From NCBI RefSeq assembly GCF_900103225.1, contig NZ_FNJH01000005.1, positions 297,255 to 361,254 on the forward strand: a stretch of DNA of 64,000 nucleotides. Reading direction: 5' to 3'. This document shows positions 1 to 9,141 of the stretch, one piece after another. Under the pieces are notes generated by a model that searched no databases, had not been told where the DNA came from, and saw only the letters and a list, made by a program, of their open reading frames with translations. The translations under genes and the position numbers were made by a program. This DNA comes from Pseudomonas congelans. GTDB lineage: Bacteria > Pseudomonadota > Gammaproteobacteria > Pseudomonadales > Pseudomonadaceae. Positions within the stretch are counted from its first letter, which is position 1, and each line of letters begins with the position of its first letter.

Positions 1-818
1 AGAGCGCTCTTGACCGCCTGAACGATGGTCGCCAGCGACTCCTGCAGTGCCTCGAGCACTTCGTTGGAGTTCAGAGTGAACGCACGTGGAACGCCTTCGG
101 CCAGGTTGCGGCCACGGACGTCGACTTCACGCACTTCACCGCCCGGATAGGCAGTACCGATTTCCTGCTTGATGCGCTCGGCAGTGGATTCGCCGATCAG
201 GCTGCCGTAGTTACGGCGCACATAGGTGATGATCGCTTCGTCGAAACGGTCGCCACCCACACGTACGGATTCGGCATACACCACACCGTTCAGGGAGATC
301 AGGGCGATTTCTGTGGTACCGCCGCCGATGTCGACAACCATCGAACCGCGAGCTTCTTCCACTGGCAGACCGGCACCGATTGCGGCGGCCATCGGCTCTT
401 CGATCAGGAATACTTCGCGTGCGCCTGCCCCCAGGGCCGACTCGCGAATGGCGCGACGCTCAACCTGGGTGGATTTGCACGGAACGCAGATCAGCACACG
501 AGGGCTGGGCTGCAGAAAGCTGTTTTCATGAACCTTGTTGATGAAGTACTGCAACATTTTTTCGCAGACGCTGAAGTCGGCGATAACGCCGTCTTTCATT
601 GGACGAATGGCTGCGATGTTGCCTGGAGTACGGCCCAGCATGCGCTTGGCTTCGGTACCGACGGCCACGACACTCTTCTGGTTGCCGTGAGTACGAATGG
701 CAACGACAGAGGGTTCATTCAGAACGATACCGCGCTCACGCACGTAAATAAGGGTGTTGGCAGTGCCCAGGTCGATGGATAGATCACTGGAAAACATGCC
801 ACGCAGTTTCTTGAACAT
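1..818 (-). CDS. mreB: rod shape-determining protein MreB (partial, 3' end outside window)
   Basis: Bacterial actin that polymerises under the inner membrane and guides the lateral cell-wall elongation machinery. Reading leftward from the ATG at 818, the product begins MFKKLRGMFSSDLSIDLG, which is the MreB N-terminus with the membrane-associating start and the first phosphate loop (DLSIDLGTANTLIY). The second phosphate loop (VVDIGGGTTEIALIS) is near residue 165. About 272 of the usual ~345 residues are in the window and no frameshift is visible. It is divergent from gatC, the arrangement found in Pseudomonas, where mreC and mreD follow mreB (outside this window). Confidence 0.96.
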   Translation of the reverse strand, partial: MFKKLRGMFSSDLSIDLGTANTLIYVRERGIVLNEPSVVAIRTHGNQKSVVAVGTEAKRMLGRTPGNIAAIRPMKDGVIADFSVCEKMLQYFINKVHENSFLQPSPRVLICVPCKSTQVERRAIRESALGAGAREVFLIEEPMAAAIGAGLPVEEARGSMVVDIGGGTTEIALISLNGVVYAESVRVGGDRFDEAIITYVRRNYGSLIGESTAERIKQEIGTAYPGGEVREVDVRGRNLAEGVPRAFTLNSNEVLEALQESLATIVQAVKSA

Positions 819-1023
819 GGGAAAGGGACCCTAGGGAACGCGTGGTAAAAAAAGTGCGGCAAACTCTAACAACGACAGGGATTTTGGGCAAGGAGCCAAT
901 ATGCTAAATTGGCGGTTTTCCGAACACCACCCTCGACGTTAGCGGCTTGAGACAGTAATAACGCGATAGTGTTCCGCAATTGGCAACAAAGCAAATCCAT
1001 AAGCATTCCACTGGAGATACCCC
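819..1023. promoter_or_regulatory. mreB/gatC divergent intergenic region
   Basis: 205 bp between two divergent essential transcription units, so it must hold promoters for both. A GGAG Shine-Dalgarno (in CTGGAGATACCCC) precedes gatC. On the minus strand GGTCCCTTTCC precedes the mreB ATG, with no strong purine tract. I see no palindrome long enough to call an operator. Confidence 0.4.
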
Positions 1024-1311
1024 ATGGCGCTTGAACGCTCCGACGTGGAAAAGATCGCTCATCTGGCCCGACTGGGCCTCAATGACGCCGATATCCCGCG
1101 TACTACCGAAGCACTTAACAGCATTCTTGGGCTGGTCGATCAGATGCAAGCGGTCGACACCACTGGCATCGAGCCGCTGGCTCACCCGCTGGAAGCCACC
1201 CAGCGCCTGCGCGAAGACGCCGTCACCGAGCGAAATCGTCGTGACACTTACCAAGCCATCGCACCAGCGGTCCAAGACGGCCTCTATCTGGTTCCGAAAG
1301 TCATCGAGTAA
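1024..1311 (+). CDS. gatC: Asp-tRNA(Asn)/Glu-tRNA(Gln) amidotransferase subunit GatC
   Basis: Small subunit of the GatCAB amidotransferase, which converts mischarged Glu-tRNA(Gln) and/or Asp-tRNA(Asn) to the correct amide form in the cytosol. The 95-residue product has the usual family length and the GatC start [19 protein letters not shown]. GatC wraps around the GatA-GatB interface and stabilises GatA. The ATG at 1024 is preceded by CTGGAGATACCCC, a good ribosome site. It heads the gatC-gatA-gatB operon, with gatA starting 14 bp after its stop. Confidence 0.97.
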
Positions 1312-1325
1312 GGGAAAGCGCCTGC

Positions 1326-2777
1326 ATGCATCAAATGACTCTGGCCGAGATCGCTCGCGGACTCGCCGATAAAAAGTTTTCTTCCGAAGAGCTGACTCGC
1401 GTCCTGCTGTCGCGCATCGCGACGCTCGATCCGCAGCTCAACAGTTTCATCAGCCTCACCGAAGACCTGGCCATCACCCAGGCGCAAGCGGCAGACGCTC
1501 GCCGCGCCGCCGGTGAAAACGGCCCGCTGTTAGGTGCCCCGCTGGCCCACAAGGACCTGTTCTGCACCCAGGGCATCCGCACCAGTTGCGGCTCGCTGAT
1601 GCTCGACAATTTCAAGGCACCGTACGACGCCACGGTCGTTTCGCGCCTGGCATCGGCAGGTACAGTGACGCTGGGCAAGACCAACATGGACGAATTCGCC
1701 ATGGGGTCGGCCAACGAATCCAGCCACTACGGTGCGGTGAAGAACCCGTGGAACCTGGAGTGCGTCCCTGGCGGTTCTTCGGGGGGGTCGGCAGCCGCCG
1801 TTGCTGCACGCCTGCTGCCTGCCGCGACCGGCACCGACACCGGCGGCTCGATTCGCCAGCCTGCGGCACTGACCAACCTCACAGGCCTCAAGCCGACCTA
1901 CGGCCGCGTATCGCGCTGGGGCATGATTGCCTACGCCTCCAGCCTCGATCAGGCGGGCCCGATGGCACGCACGGCCGAAGACTGCGCGCTGCTGCTGCAA
2001 GGCATGGCCGGCTTCGACCCGCAGGACTCGACCAGCATCGACGAACCGGTTCCAGACTACTCCGCCAGCCTCAATACCTCGCTCAAGGGCCTGCGTATCG
2101 GTGTGCCGAAAGAATATTTCAGCGCAGGCCTCGACCCACGCATTGCGCAGCTGGTGCATGAAAGCGTCAAGGAGCTGGAAAAGCTCGGCGCGATCGTCAA
2201 GGAAGTCAGCCTGCCGAACCTGCAGCACGCGATCCCGGCCTACTACGTCATCGCCCCGGCTGAAGCCTCGTCCAACCTGTCGCGCTTCGACGGTGTGCGT
2301 TTCGGCTACCGCTGCGAAGACCCGAAAGACCTGACCGACCTGTACAAGCGCTCTCGCGCCGAAGGCTTCGGCCCGGAAGTCCAGCGTCGCATCATGGTTG
2401 GCGCCTACGCGCTGTCGGCGGGCTACTACGACGCCTACTACCTGCAGGCGCAGAAGATTCGTCGCCTTATCAAGAACGATTTCATGAGCGCGTTCGCCGA
2501 TGTCGACGTGATTCTCGGTCCGACCACGCCCAACCCGGCCTGGAAAATCGGCGCCAAGACCAACGATCCGATTGCCGAATACCTGGAAGACTTCTACACC
2601 ATCACCGCCAACCTGGCGGGCCTGCCCGGCTTGTCCATGCCTGCGGGCTTCGTCGACGGTCTGCCAGTCGGCGTGCAACTGCTCGCTCCATATTTCCAGG
2701 AAGGCCGTCTCTTGAATGTGGCGCATCAGTATCAGCAAGTCACCGACTGGCACACCCGCGCACCTGAAGGCTTCTGA
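1326..2777 (+). CDS. gatA: Asp-tRNA(Asn)/Glu-tRNA(Gln) amidotransferase subunit GatA
   Basis: Amidase-signature glutaminase of GatCAB. It releases ammonia from glutamine and channels it to GatB. The 483-residue protein carries the Ser-cisSer-Lys triad: K76 in LAHKDLF, S151 in GGSSGGSAAAVA and S175 in GTDTGGSIRQPA, with the same spacing as in characterised GatA enzymes. Length is normal and the frame is intact. It lies 14 bp downstream of gatC and 10 bp upstream of gatB, so co-transcription is expected. Confidence 0.97.
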   Translation: MHQMTLAEIARGLADKKFSSEELTRVLLSRIATLDPQLNSFISLTEDLAITQAQAADARRAAGENGPLLGAPLAHKDLFCTQGIRTSCGSLMLDNFKAPYDATVVSRLASAGTVTLGKTNMDEFAMGSANESSHYGAVKNPWNLECVPGGSSGGSAAAVAARLLPAATGTDTGGSIRQPAALTNLTGLKPTYGRVSRWGMIAYASSLDQAGPMARTAEDCALLLQGMAGFDPQDSTSIDEPVPDYSASLNTSLKGLRIGVPKEYFSAGLDPRIAQLVHESVKELEKLGAIVKEVSLPNLQHAIPAYYVIAPAEASSNLSRFDGVRFGYRCEDPKDLTDLYKRSRAEGFGPEVQRRIMVGAYALSAGYYDAYYLQAQKIRRLIKNDFMSAFADVDVILGPTTPNPAWKIGAKTNDPIAEYLEDFYTITANLAGLPGLSMPAGFVDGLPVGVQLLAPYFQEGRLLNVAHQYQQVTDWHTRAPEGF

Positions 2778-2787
2778 GGAGAAACAC

Positions 2788-4233
2788 ATGCAATGGGAAG
2801 TCGTCATCGGGCTGGAGATTCATACCCAGCTTTCGACCCAATCAAAGATTTTTTCCGGTAGCGCGACCACGTTCGGCTCCGAGCCCAACACGCAGGCCAG
2901 CCTCGTCGACCTGGGCATGCCCGGCGTATTGCCGGTGCTGAACAAGGAAGCCGTGCGCATGGCCGTCAAGTTCGGCCTGGCTGTGAACGCCGAAATCGGC
3001 CAGCATAACGTGTTTGCCCGCAAGAACTACTTCTACCCGGACCTGCCCAAGGGCTATCAGATCAGCCAGATGGAGCTGCCTATTGTCGGCAAGGGCCACC
3101 TGGACATCCCCCTCGAAGACGGCACGGTCAAGCGCATCGGCATCACCCGTGCGCACCTGGAAGAGGATGCGGGCAAGAGCCTGCACGAAGACTTCCAGGG
3201 CATGACCGGTATCGACCTGAACCGTGCCGGCACGCCGCTGCTGGAGATCGTTTCCGAGCCGGACATGCGCAACGCCAAGGAAGCCGTGGCTTACGTCAAG
3301 GCGATCCACGCGATTGTCCGCTACCTGGGCATCTGTGACGGCAACATGGCCGAAGGCTCGCTGCGCTGCGACTGCAACGTATCGATTCGCCCCAAGGGCC
3401 AGGTCGAGTTCGGCACGCGCTGCGAGATCAAGAACGTCAACTCGTTCCGCTTCATCGAAAAGGCGATCAACAGCGAGATTCAGCGCCAGATCGACCTGAT
3501 CGAAGACGGCGGCAAGGTTATCCAGCAGACACGCCTGTACGACCCGAACACCAACGAAACCCGCGCCATGCGCAGCAAGGAGGAAGCCAACGACTACCGT
3601 TACTTCCCAGACCCGGATCTGTTGCCGGTGATCATCGAGGACTCGTTCCTCGATGAAACCCGCGCCACCTTGCCGGAATTGCCACCGCAGAAACGTGAAC
3701 GCTTCCAGAGCCAGTTCGGTCTCTCGACCTACGACGCCAGCGTACTGGCTTCGAGCCGCGAGCAGGCTGATTACTTCGAACAGGTAGTGAGCATCAGCGG
3801 TGACGCCAAGCTGGCAGCCAACTGGGTCATGGTCGAGCTGGGCAGCCTGCTGAACAAGCAGGGCCTGGAAATCGACGAGTCGCCGGTCAGTGCCGAGCAG
3901 TTGGGCGGCATGCTCAAGCGCATCACCGACAACACCATTTCCGGCAAGATCGCGAAAATGGTCTTCGAGGCGATGGCCAATGGTGAGGGCAGCGCCGATG
4001 AAGTCATCGAAAAGCGCGGCCTGAAGCAGGTGACCGACAGCGGCGCCATCGAATCGATGCTTGATGAAATGCTGGCAGCCAACGCGGAACAGGTCGAACA
4101 GTACCGCGCCGCAGACGAAGCCAAGCGCGGCAAGATGTTCGGCTTCTTTGTCGGCCAGGCGATGAAAGCCTCCAAAGGCAAGGCCAACCCGCAGCAGGTC
4201 AACGCACTGCTGAAGGCCAAGCTGGAGGGCTGA
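2788..4233 (+). CDS. gatB: Asp-tRNA(Asn)/Glu-tRNA(Gln) amidotransferase subunit GatB
   Basis: Kinase/amidotransferase subunit that phosphorylates the mischarged aminoacyl-tRNA and transfers ammonia to it. The start MQWEVVIGLEIHTQL is the family N-terminus, and GAGGAGAAACACATG gives a strong ribosome site, so the longer in-frame start at 2716 inside gatA is rejected. The 481-residue protein ends with the YqeY-like tRNA-binding domain (QQVNALLKAKLEG). It is the last gene of the operon; the repeat mosaic starts right after its stop. Confidence 0.97.
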   Translation: MQWEVVIGLEIHTQLSTQSKIFSGSATTFGSEPNTQASLVDLGMPGVLPVLNKEAVRMAVKFGLAVNAEIGQHNVFARKNYFYPDLPKGYQISQMELPIVGKGHLDIPLEDGTVKRIGITRAHLEEDAGKSLHEDFQGMTGIDLNRAGTPLLEIVSEPDMRNAKEAVAYVKAIHAIVRYLGICDGNMAEGSLRCDCNVSIRPKGQVEFGTRCEIKNVNSFRFIEKAINSEIQRQIDLIEDGGKVIQQTRLYDPNTNETRAMRSKEEANDYRYFPDPDLLPVIIEDSFLDETRATLPELPPQKRERFQSQFGLSTYDASVLASSREQADYFEQVVSISGDAKLAANWVMVELGSLLNKQGLEIDESPVSAEQLGGMLKRITDNTISGKIAKMVFEAMANGEGSADEVIEKRGLKQVTDSGAIESMLDEMLAANAEQVEQYRAADEAKRGKMFGFFVGQAMKASKGKANPQQVNALLKAKLEG

Positions 4234-4616
4234 TCGCTCCAATGCCGAGTACGCGCTGCGACATCGAGTTATGACGCGGAGCGTCACGAAAAGCATGCCA
4301 ACGCGGAGCATTGGCACGATAGGTGTCCGCGCGCGCCTATCGTTCCTCACGCTCTGCGTGGGAATGCAGTTCCGGACGCTCTGCGTCCGCCGTCGAGTAC
4401 GCGCTGCGACACCGAGTTATGACGCGGAGCGTCACGAAAAGCATGCCAACGCGGAGCATTGGCACGATCAAACCTCAGTTCCGGACGCTCTGCGTCCGCC
4501 GTCGAGTACGCGCTGCGACACCAAGCTATGACGCGGAGCGTCACGAAATGCATGCCGACATGGAGCCTTGGCACGAGCGTCAACCACAACTACTCCGGCA
4601 CTCAGGAACCCACCCC
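4234..4616. repeat. mosaic of short palindromic repeats (REP-like)
   Basis: No gene is credible here. A 75-bp unit starting CGAGTACGCGCTGCGACA occurs three times in direct orientation at 4246-4320, 4394-4468 and 4503-4577; copies 1 and 2 are almost identical and copy 3 has drifted. Between them sit copies of GTTCCGGACGCTCTGCGTCC (from 4369 and 4478) and one GTTCCTCACGCTCTGCGTGG (from 4342). Each sub-unit is an imperfect hairpin whose centre is CGC-TCT-GCG or CGC-GGA-GCG. A related copy in the opposite orientation is at 63974-64000. This is typical of interspersed palindromic repeats in P. syringae. It lies between gatB and a new promoter region and could act as an RNA-level terminator or stabiliser. 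Confidence 0.85.
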
Positions 4617-4985
4617 ATGCGCCGCCTTATTTTTGCCTGCAGCCTGCTGACGTTACTGGCAGGATGCGCCAATCACATCATCGACCCCCATGGTTATGAT
4701 GAGACCGGCACCGCCGCCTATTACGGTGCACGCCATCATGGCAACCGCACTGCCAGCGGCGAACCGTTCAATCAGAATGCGCTGACCGCTGCACATCGAC
4801 AGCTGCCCTTCGGCACGCGCGTCAAGGTCACCAACCTGGACAACGACAGGTCGGTAGTCGTACGCATCAACGATCGCGGCCCCCACACGCGCGGCCGTCT
4901 GATCGATGTCTCTCGCGAAGCGGCCGAACAACTGGGTATGCTGCGCAGCGGCACAGCGCCAGTCCGCGTGCAGGCCCTGGATTAA
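4617..4985 (+). CDS. RlpA-like lipoprotein (short, no SPOR domain)
   Basis: 122-residue lipoprotein. Residues 1-16 form a lipoprotein signal with the lipobox LLAGC. The rest is one double-psi beta-barrel domain of the RlpA family, starting GTAAYYGARHHGNRTASG and containing VVVRINDRGP. RlpA proteins are septal lytic transglycosylases that cut denuded glycan strands. This protein lacks the C-terminal SPOR domain of full RlpA, so it is a paralogue whose septal targeting is doubtful. The start at 4617 gives the lipoprotein signal; in-frame starts inside the repeats upstream are rejected. Confidence 0.85.
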   Translation: MRRLIFACSLLTLLAGCANHIIDPHGYDETGTAAYYGARHHGNRTASGEPFNQNALTAAHRQLPFGTRVKVTNLDNDRSVVVRINDRGPHTRGRLIDVSREAAEQLGMLRSGTAPVRVQALD

Positions 4986-5063
4986 CCCCGACCCTCGATC
5001 ACCTCTGACAAGGACAATCGTATTCTCCAGCTATCGGCCCTGCCCGCCCCCGCACTCATCCAG

Positions 5064-6095
5064 ATGCTCAGTGGCTTGTTATTGCTGCTGATCGGGGCAG
5101 AACTGTCAGTGCGTGCAGCGGTGCATCTGGCGGCGATTTTCAAGGTCCGGCCACTGATCGTCGGCCTGACCGTCGTGGCGATGGGCACCAGCGCGCCGCA
5201 GATGGCAGTCAGTCTGCAAGCCGCGTTTGCCGATAACACCGACATCGCTGTTGGCAGTGTCATCGGCGGCAACATTTTCAATGTGCTGGTGATCCTTGGC
5301 TTGTGCGCGCTGATCATTCCATTACGCGTTGCTCGCCAGGTATTGCGCGTCGACATTCCGCTGATGATTGGTGCCTGCCTGCTGGCTATCGGCCTGTCGT
5401 GGAGTGGCGAATTCAGCAAACTCGATGGCGCACTGCTGCTTGCCGGGTTGCTGTTCTGCCTCATTGTCATCATTCGCCAGGGCGGTCATGCGCCGCGGCA
5501 CGGACATGCAGAGACAACCGAAAAACCTCGTACCTTCACGCGCATCCTCATGCTTGCCACTGGCCTGCTGCTGTTGACCGCTGGCGGACACCTGCTGGTC
5601 GACGCGTCAGTGGTACTTGCCATCCACCTGGGGCTTTCCGAACGCATCGTCGGCCTGACCATCATTGCCATCGGCACGTCATTACCGGCACTGATGACCT
5701 CGCTGATCGCAGCATTTCGTGGCGAGCGCGATATTGCCGTGGGGAACGTGATCGGCAGCAACCTGTTCAATCTGCTGGGCGTGCTGGGGCTGACCGCACT
5801 GGTCGCCCCGGTGCCGCTGACGATCTCGCCAAACGCACTGGTGTTCGACCTGCCGATCATGCTCGGCGTCTCGCTGCTATGCGTGCCGCTGTTCTATTCC
5901 GGTTACCGGATAGACCGCCTGGAAGGTCTGTTCCTACTGTCGTTGTACCTGACCTACGGGCTGCATATCCTGTCGATCAGCACCGGCATGGCGCTGGCCG
6001 AACGGCTTGAAAGCAAAATGCTCACGCTGGTGTTACCTGTGCTGGGCGCTGTGGTTGTCTGGGGCACGATTCGCGCCTGGCGACGCCAGCACTGA
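5064..6095 (+). CDS. calcium/sodium antiporter (CaCA family, YrbG-like)
   Basis: Inner-membrane cation exchanger with two homologous halves of about five helices each. The alpha-1 repeat shows GTSAPQMAVS and GGNIFNVLV; the alpha-2 repeat shows GTSLPALMTS and GSNLFNLLG, the ion-binding signatures of the family. Length is 343 residues from the ATG at 5064. That ATG has no visible ribosome site. The frame is open back to 4986 but contains no ATG, GTG or TTG. An AAGGA at 5010-5014 sits 7 bp before an ATT codon at 5022, so a non-canonical upstream start adding 14 residues is possible. Confidence 0.88.
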   Translation: MLSGLLLLLIGAELSVRAAVHLAAIFKVRPLIVGLTVVAMGTSAPQMAVSLQAAFADNTDIAVGSVIGGNIFNVLVILGLCALIIPLRVARQVLRVDIPLMIGACLLAIGLSWSGEFSKLDGALLLAGLLFCLIVIIRQGGHAPRHGHAETTEKPRTFTRILMLATGLLLLTAGGHLLVDASVVLAIHLGLSERIVGLTIIAIGTSLPALMTSLIAAFRGERDIAVGNVIGSNLFNLLGVLGLTALVAPVPLTISPNALVFDLPIMLGVSLLCVPLFYSGYRIDRLEGLFLLSLYLTYGLHILSISTGMALAERLESKMLTLVLPVLGAVVVWGTIRAWRRQH

Positions 6096-6128
6096 CCTCC
6101 AACCCGCATTGATACAAGGAGCAAGGCC

Positions 6129-6512
6129 ATGACAGACAAGACGATCAGCGAAGGCGAACAGATCCGTCGCCAGGTGATGGGCGATGTCTACGTCGACCGT
6201 GCGCTGGGGAATGCCACCGAGTTCAGCCAGCCGCTGCAGGATTTCGTCAACGAGCATGCCTGGGGCAGCGTCTGGAGTCGCGAGGGCCTGCCGTTGAAGA
6301 CCCGCAGCCTGATCACCCTGGCCACCCTCACCGCCCTGAAATGCCCGCAAGAGCTGAAGGGCCACGTCCGTGGCGCGCTGAACAATGGCTGCACGGTCGA
6401 GGAAATTCGCGAAGCGCTGCTGCACTGCGCGGTGTACGCCGGCGTGCCGGCAGCCATCGACGCATTTCGTGCGGCGCAGGAAGTGATCGACAGCTACGTC
6501 AAAGCGGATTAG
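6129..6512 (+). CDS. carboxymuconolactone decarboxylase (CMD) family protein
   Basis: 127-residue single-domain CMD protein with the family C-terminal block GCTVEEIREALLHCAVYAGVPAA and the central LPLKTRSLITLATLTAL. It is closest in form to PcaC-like gamma-carboxymuconolactone decarboxylases, which act in the protocatechuate branch of the beta-ketoadipate pathway. No pca genes adjoin it, so the substrate is unknown. It lacks the CxxC pair of AhpD-type peroxidases. AAGGAGCAAGGCC gives a good ribosome site. It is convergent with the AEC transporter, and the two stops overlap by 4 bp. Confidence 0.85.
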   Translation: MTDKTISEGEQIRRQVMGDVYVDRALGNATEFSQPLQDFVNEHAWGSVWSREGLPLKTRSLITLATLTALKCPQELKGHVRGALNNGCTVEEIREALLHCAVYAGVPAAIDAFRAAQEVIDSYVKAD

Positions 6513-7450
6513 ATCCAGCCGCCCCATTGCAGGATGAAAATCCCGACGTTGGTGGTGACTGCCGCGGCCAGGGTGGTGATGACGATGATCGCCGCAGCCA
6601 GCTCGTAATTGCCGTTGGCCGTGCGCGCCATGATGTAGCTGGCAGCCGCCGTCGGGCTGCCGAAGTACAGGAACAGAATCCCCAGTTCAGCGCCGCGAAA
6701 ACCGGCCAGCCAGGCGGCCAGCGTGCACAGCACTGGCAGCGTGATCATCTTCATGACGCTGGCACTGACAGCCAGTTTTCCGCTCTTGCGCAACGAGGCC
6801 AGCGACAGCGTGCCACCGATGCAGATCAGTGCCAGCGGCAAAGTCATCTGTGCCAGGTAGCTGCCGGAGGTTTCCAGCCATTTGGGCAGGCCGATGCCGA
6901 AGTAAGCGAAGGGCGAGGCTATGATCACGCTGATGATCAGCGGGTTGGCCAGCACGCTTTTGAAGATGCTCCAGGGGTCGGACTTGATCACCGGGCTGTA
7001 AACCGCCAATACCACCGTCGACAAGGTGTTGTAGAAGACGATGACCAGCGCAGCGAGAATAGCACCCAGTGAAATGCCATCAGGCCCGTACATGCTGGCC
7101 GCCAGCGCCAGACCGATGACACCGTTATTGCCACGAAACGCACCCTGGACGTAGATCCCGCGCTCTTCGTGCGGGCAACGCCAGATCGCCCAGCCCCAGG
7201 CGAAGGCAAAACTCAGAAGCGTCGCGATGCTGAAAAAAATCAGCAGTTTGGGCTGCAGGGCGGTGCGCAGATCGGCGTGAATAATGCCCAGAAACAGCAG
7301 CGCAGGCATGGTGACGTTGAACACCAGCCCGGAAGCCGCAACGATGAAACCATCATTGATCGCGCCGATACGCCTGAGGAACACGCCCAGAAACAGCATG
7401 GCAAACACCGGGGCGGTGATGTTCAGGGTTTCGAGAAAAATAGCCAGCAT
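6509..7450 (-). CDS. AEC family transporter (auxin efflux carrier/malonate permease type)
   Basis: 313-residue integral membrane protein made of two five-helix halves, with the AEC signature near the N-terminus (MLFLGVFLRRIGAINDGF) and in the second half (LPLALICIGGTLSL). Bacterial members export or import small organic acids, but neither substrate nor direction can be read from sequence. Start MLAIFLETLNITAPV at 7450. It stands alone, convergent with the CMD gene and in the same direction as the PhoD gene about 100 bp upstream. Confidence 0.85.
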   Translation of the reverse strand: MLAIFLETLNITAPVFAMLFLGVFLRRIGAINDGFIVAASGLVFNVTMPALLFLGIIHADLRTALQPKLLIFFSIATLLSFAFAWGWAIWRCPHEERGIYVQGAFRGNNGVIGLALAASMYGPDGISLGAILAALVIVFYNTLSTVVLAVYSPVIKSDPWSIFKSVLANPLIISVIIASPFAYFGIGLPKWLETSGSYLAQMTLPLALICIGGTLSLASLRKSGKLAVSASVMKMITLPVLCTLAAWLAGFRGAELGILFLYFGSPTAAASYIMARTANGNYELAAAIIVITTLAAAVTTNVGIFILQWGGWI

Positions 7451-7557
7451 GCAACGCGTCCGGTCCCGTCGTTAGGTAGCTCATGATAGGCCACCGACGA
7501 CCAGCATGTTGCACGGAATTTCCGAAACCCTGATCACCCCGCAGCGATTGTCGTTTA

Positions 7558-9141
7558 TCAGACGATGCGGCTGACTTCCTTCACAGGCTGGAGCTTGCGC
7601 TCGAAGACCGATACACCGTCCAGATCGCGCAGCGCCACGGTCATTTCACCGGTCTGCCCGTCGATATTCACTTCGCCAAAGAACTGAAAGCCCGCAAACG
7701 GCGAGGTGTTCTGCGCAGGGGGCGCCTTCTGGAACACCAGCTCGGGACCAAAGGTCTTGTCCAGCACGTTGGGACCATAACTGCCGGCATTCAATGGCCC
7801 GGCGACGAACTCCCAGAACGGGTCGAAGTCCTGAAACACGGCCAGGTCCGGCTGGTAATGATGCGCGGCGCAGTAATGCACGTCGGCCGTCAGCCAGACA
7901 CAATCGCGAATCTTCTGCGCACGCAGGTACGCCAGCAATTCGGCGACCTCCAGCTCACGCCCCAACGCCGGGCCGTCATTGCCGTTGGCAATGGCCTCCC
8001 AACGCTGCACGCCGGGGCTGACCTCGCCATCCGGCACGCCCAGGCCGATGGGCATGTCCGCCGCGATCACTTTCCACTGCGCGCGCGACGCGTTGAGCTC
8101 GCGCTTGAGCCAGTCCAGTTGCTCACGGCCCAGAAATGCAGTGGTCGGGCCAGGTTTGTCGGCCAGGTTGGCATCATTGCCGGCACGGTAGCTGCGCATA
8201 TCCAGGACAAATACGTCGAGCATCGGACCGTAGGGGATCTTGCGATAAATGCGCCCGCCGTTGTCTGCTTCCTGCAAGCGCAGCGGTGCGTATTCCAGAT
8301 AAGCCTGGCGGGCACGCGAGGACAGCAGGCCGATGTCCTTGACCTTGTAGCGATCATCGAGCTGTTTGCTGGGCGACCAGTTGTTGGTGACCTCGTGATC
8401 GTCCCACTGCCAGATCTGCGGCACTTCGGCGTTGAAGCGGCGCAGGTTTTCATCCATCAGGTTGTAGCGGTAATTACCCCGGTATTCGTCGAGGGTCTCC
8501 GCCACCTTGCTCTTTGCCTCGGTGGTGATGTTGCGCCAGACACGCCCGCCCTCCGTGGTGAGCTGCTCCGGCACCGGGCTGTCGGCGTAGATGGTGTCAC
8601 CGCTGTGGATAAAAAAGTCCGGCAGGCGCAAACGCATGGCTTCATAGATACGCATGCCACCGATATCGGGGTTGATGCCAAAGCCCTGCCCCACCGTGTC
8701 GCCGCTCCAGACGAAGCGAATGTCGCGACGCTGTTGCGGCGTGCTGCGCAGATGGCCGAACCACGGCTCGCTGACGACACCGCTCTGCGCATCCTCGAAA
8801 GACACCCGGTAGAAAATTGCCTGATCGACCGGCAGCCCGCTCAACTCGACCCGCGCGGTAAAGTCGCTACGCTGATCGGCCAGCGCCGACACCACGCGGC
8901 GTGGCTGAGTGAACATGCTGCGCGTGTCCCACTCGACGATCATGCGTGAAGGCCGGTCGCTACGGCTCCAGACGATCGCCTTGTCGCCGAACACATCGCC
9001 GGACTGCACGCCATCCACCATCTTCGGGCGATCCTGCACCGAAGCGATGACCGCCGGCGCAACACCCGGTAACAGCAGACCGGCACCCACAGTTCCGACA
9101 GCCTGGATGACACGGCGACGCTTGAGATCGAACTGGCTCAC
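7558..9141 (-). CDS. phoD: PhoD-type alkaline phosphatase/phosphodiesterase, Tat-exported
   Basis: 527-residue secreted phosphoesterase. A GTG start at 9141 preceded by GAGGGGATAACC gives VSQFDLKRRRVIQAVGTV, a twin-arginine signal peptide (KRRR followed by a hydrophobic stretch). Residues ~40-140 are the PhoD N-terminal domain. The metallophosphatase core shows VWSGDT, FFIHSGDTIYAD, WDDHEVTNNW and LTADVHYCAAHHY, the Ca/Fe-binding motifs of PhoD. It releases phosphate from mono- and diesters in the periplasm or outside the cell. Earlier in-frame starts would place the Tat signal internally. PhoD enzymes are usually under phosphate control, but I did not identify a clear Pho box. Confidence 0.9.
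   Translation of the reverse strand: MSQFDLKRRRVIQAVGTVGAGLLLPGVAPAVIASVQDRPKMVDGVQSGDVFGDKAIVWSRSDRPSRMIVEWDTRSMFTQPRRVVSALADQRSDFTARVELSGLPVDQAIFYRVSFEDAQSGVVSEPWFGHLRSTPQQRRDIRFVWSGDTVGQGFGINPDIGGMRIYEAMRLRLPDFFIHSGDTIYADSPVPEQLTTEGGRVWRNITTEAKSKVAETLDEYRGNYRYNLMDENLRRFNAEVPQIWQWDDHEVTNNWSPSKQLDDRYKVKDIGLLSSRARQAYLEYAPLRLQEADNGGRIYRKIPYGPMLDVFVLDMRSYRAGNDANLADKPGPTTAFLGREQLDWLKRELNASRAQWKVIAADMPIGLGVPDGEVSPGVQRWEAIANGNDGPALGRELEVAELLAYLRAQKIRDCVWLTADVHYCAAHHYQPDLAVFQDFDPFWEFVAGPLNAGSYGPNVLDKTFGPELVFQKAPPAQNTSPFAGFQFFGEVNIDGQTGEMTVALRDLDGVSVFERKLQPVKEVSRIV

Noticed and set aside
4323..4616. N-terminal extension of the RlpA-like lipoprotein through the repeat mosaic
   Set aside because: The extension is translated palindromic repeat and would bury the lipoprotein signal peptide.
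4234..4616. CRISPR array
   Set aside because: The repeats are long, internally palindromic, few and without regular unique spacers; no cas gene is present.
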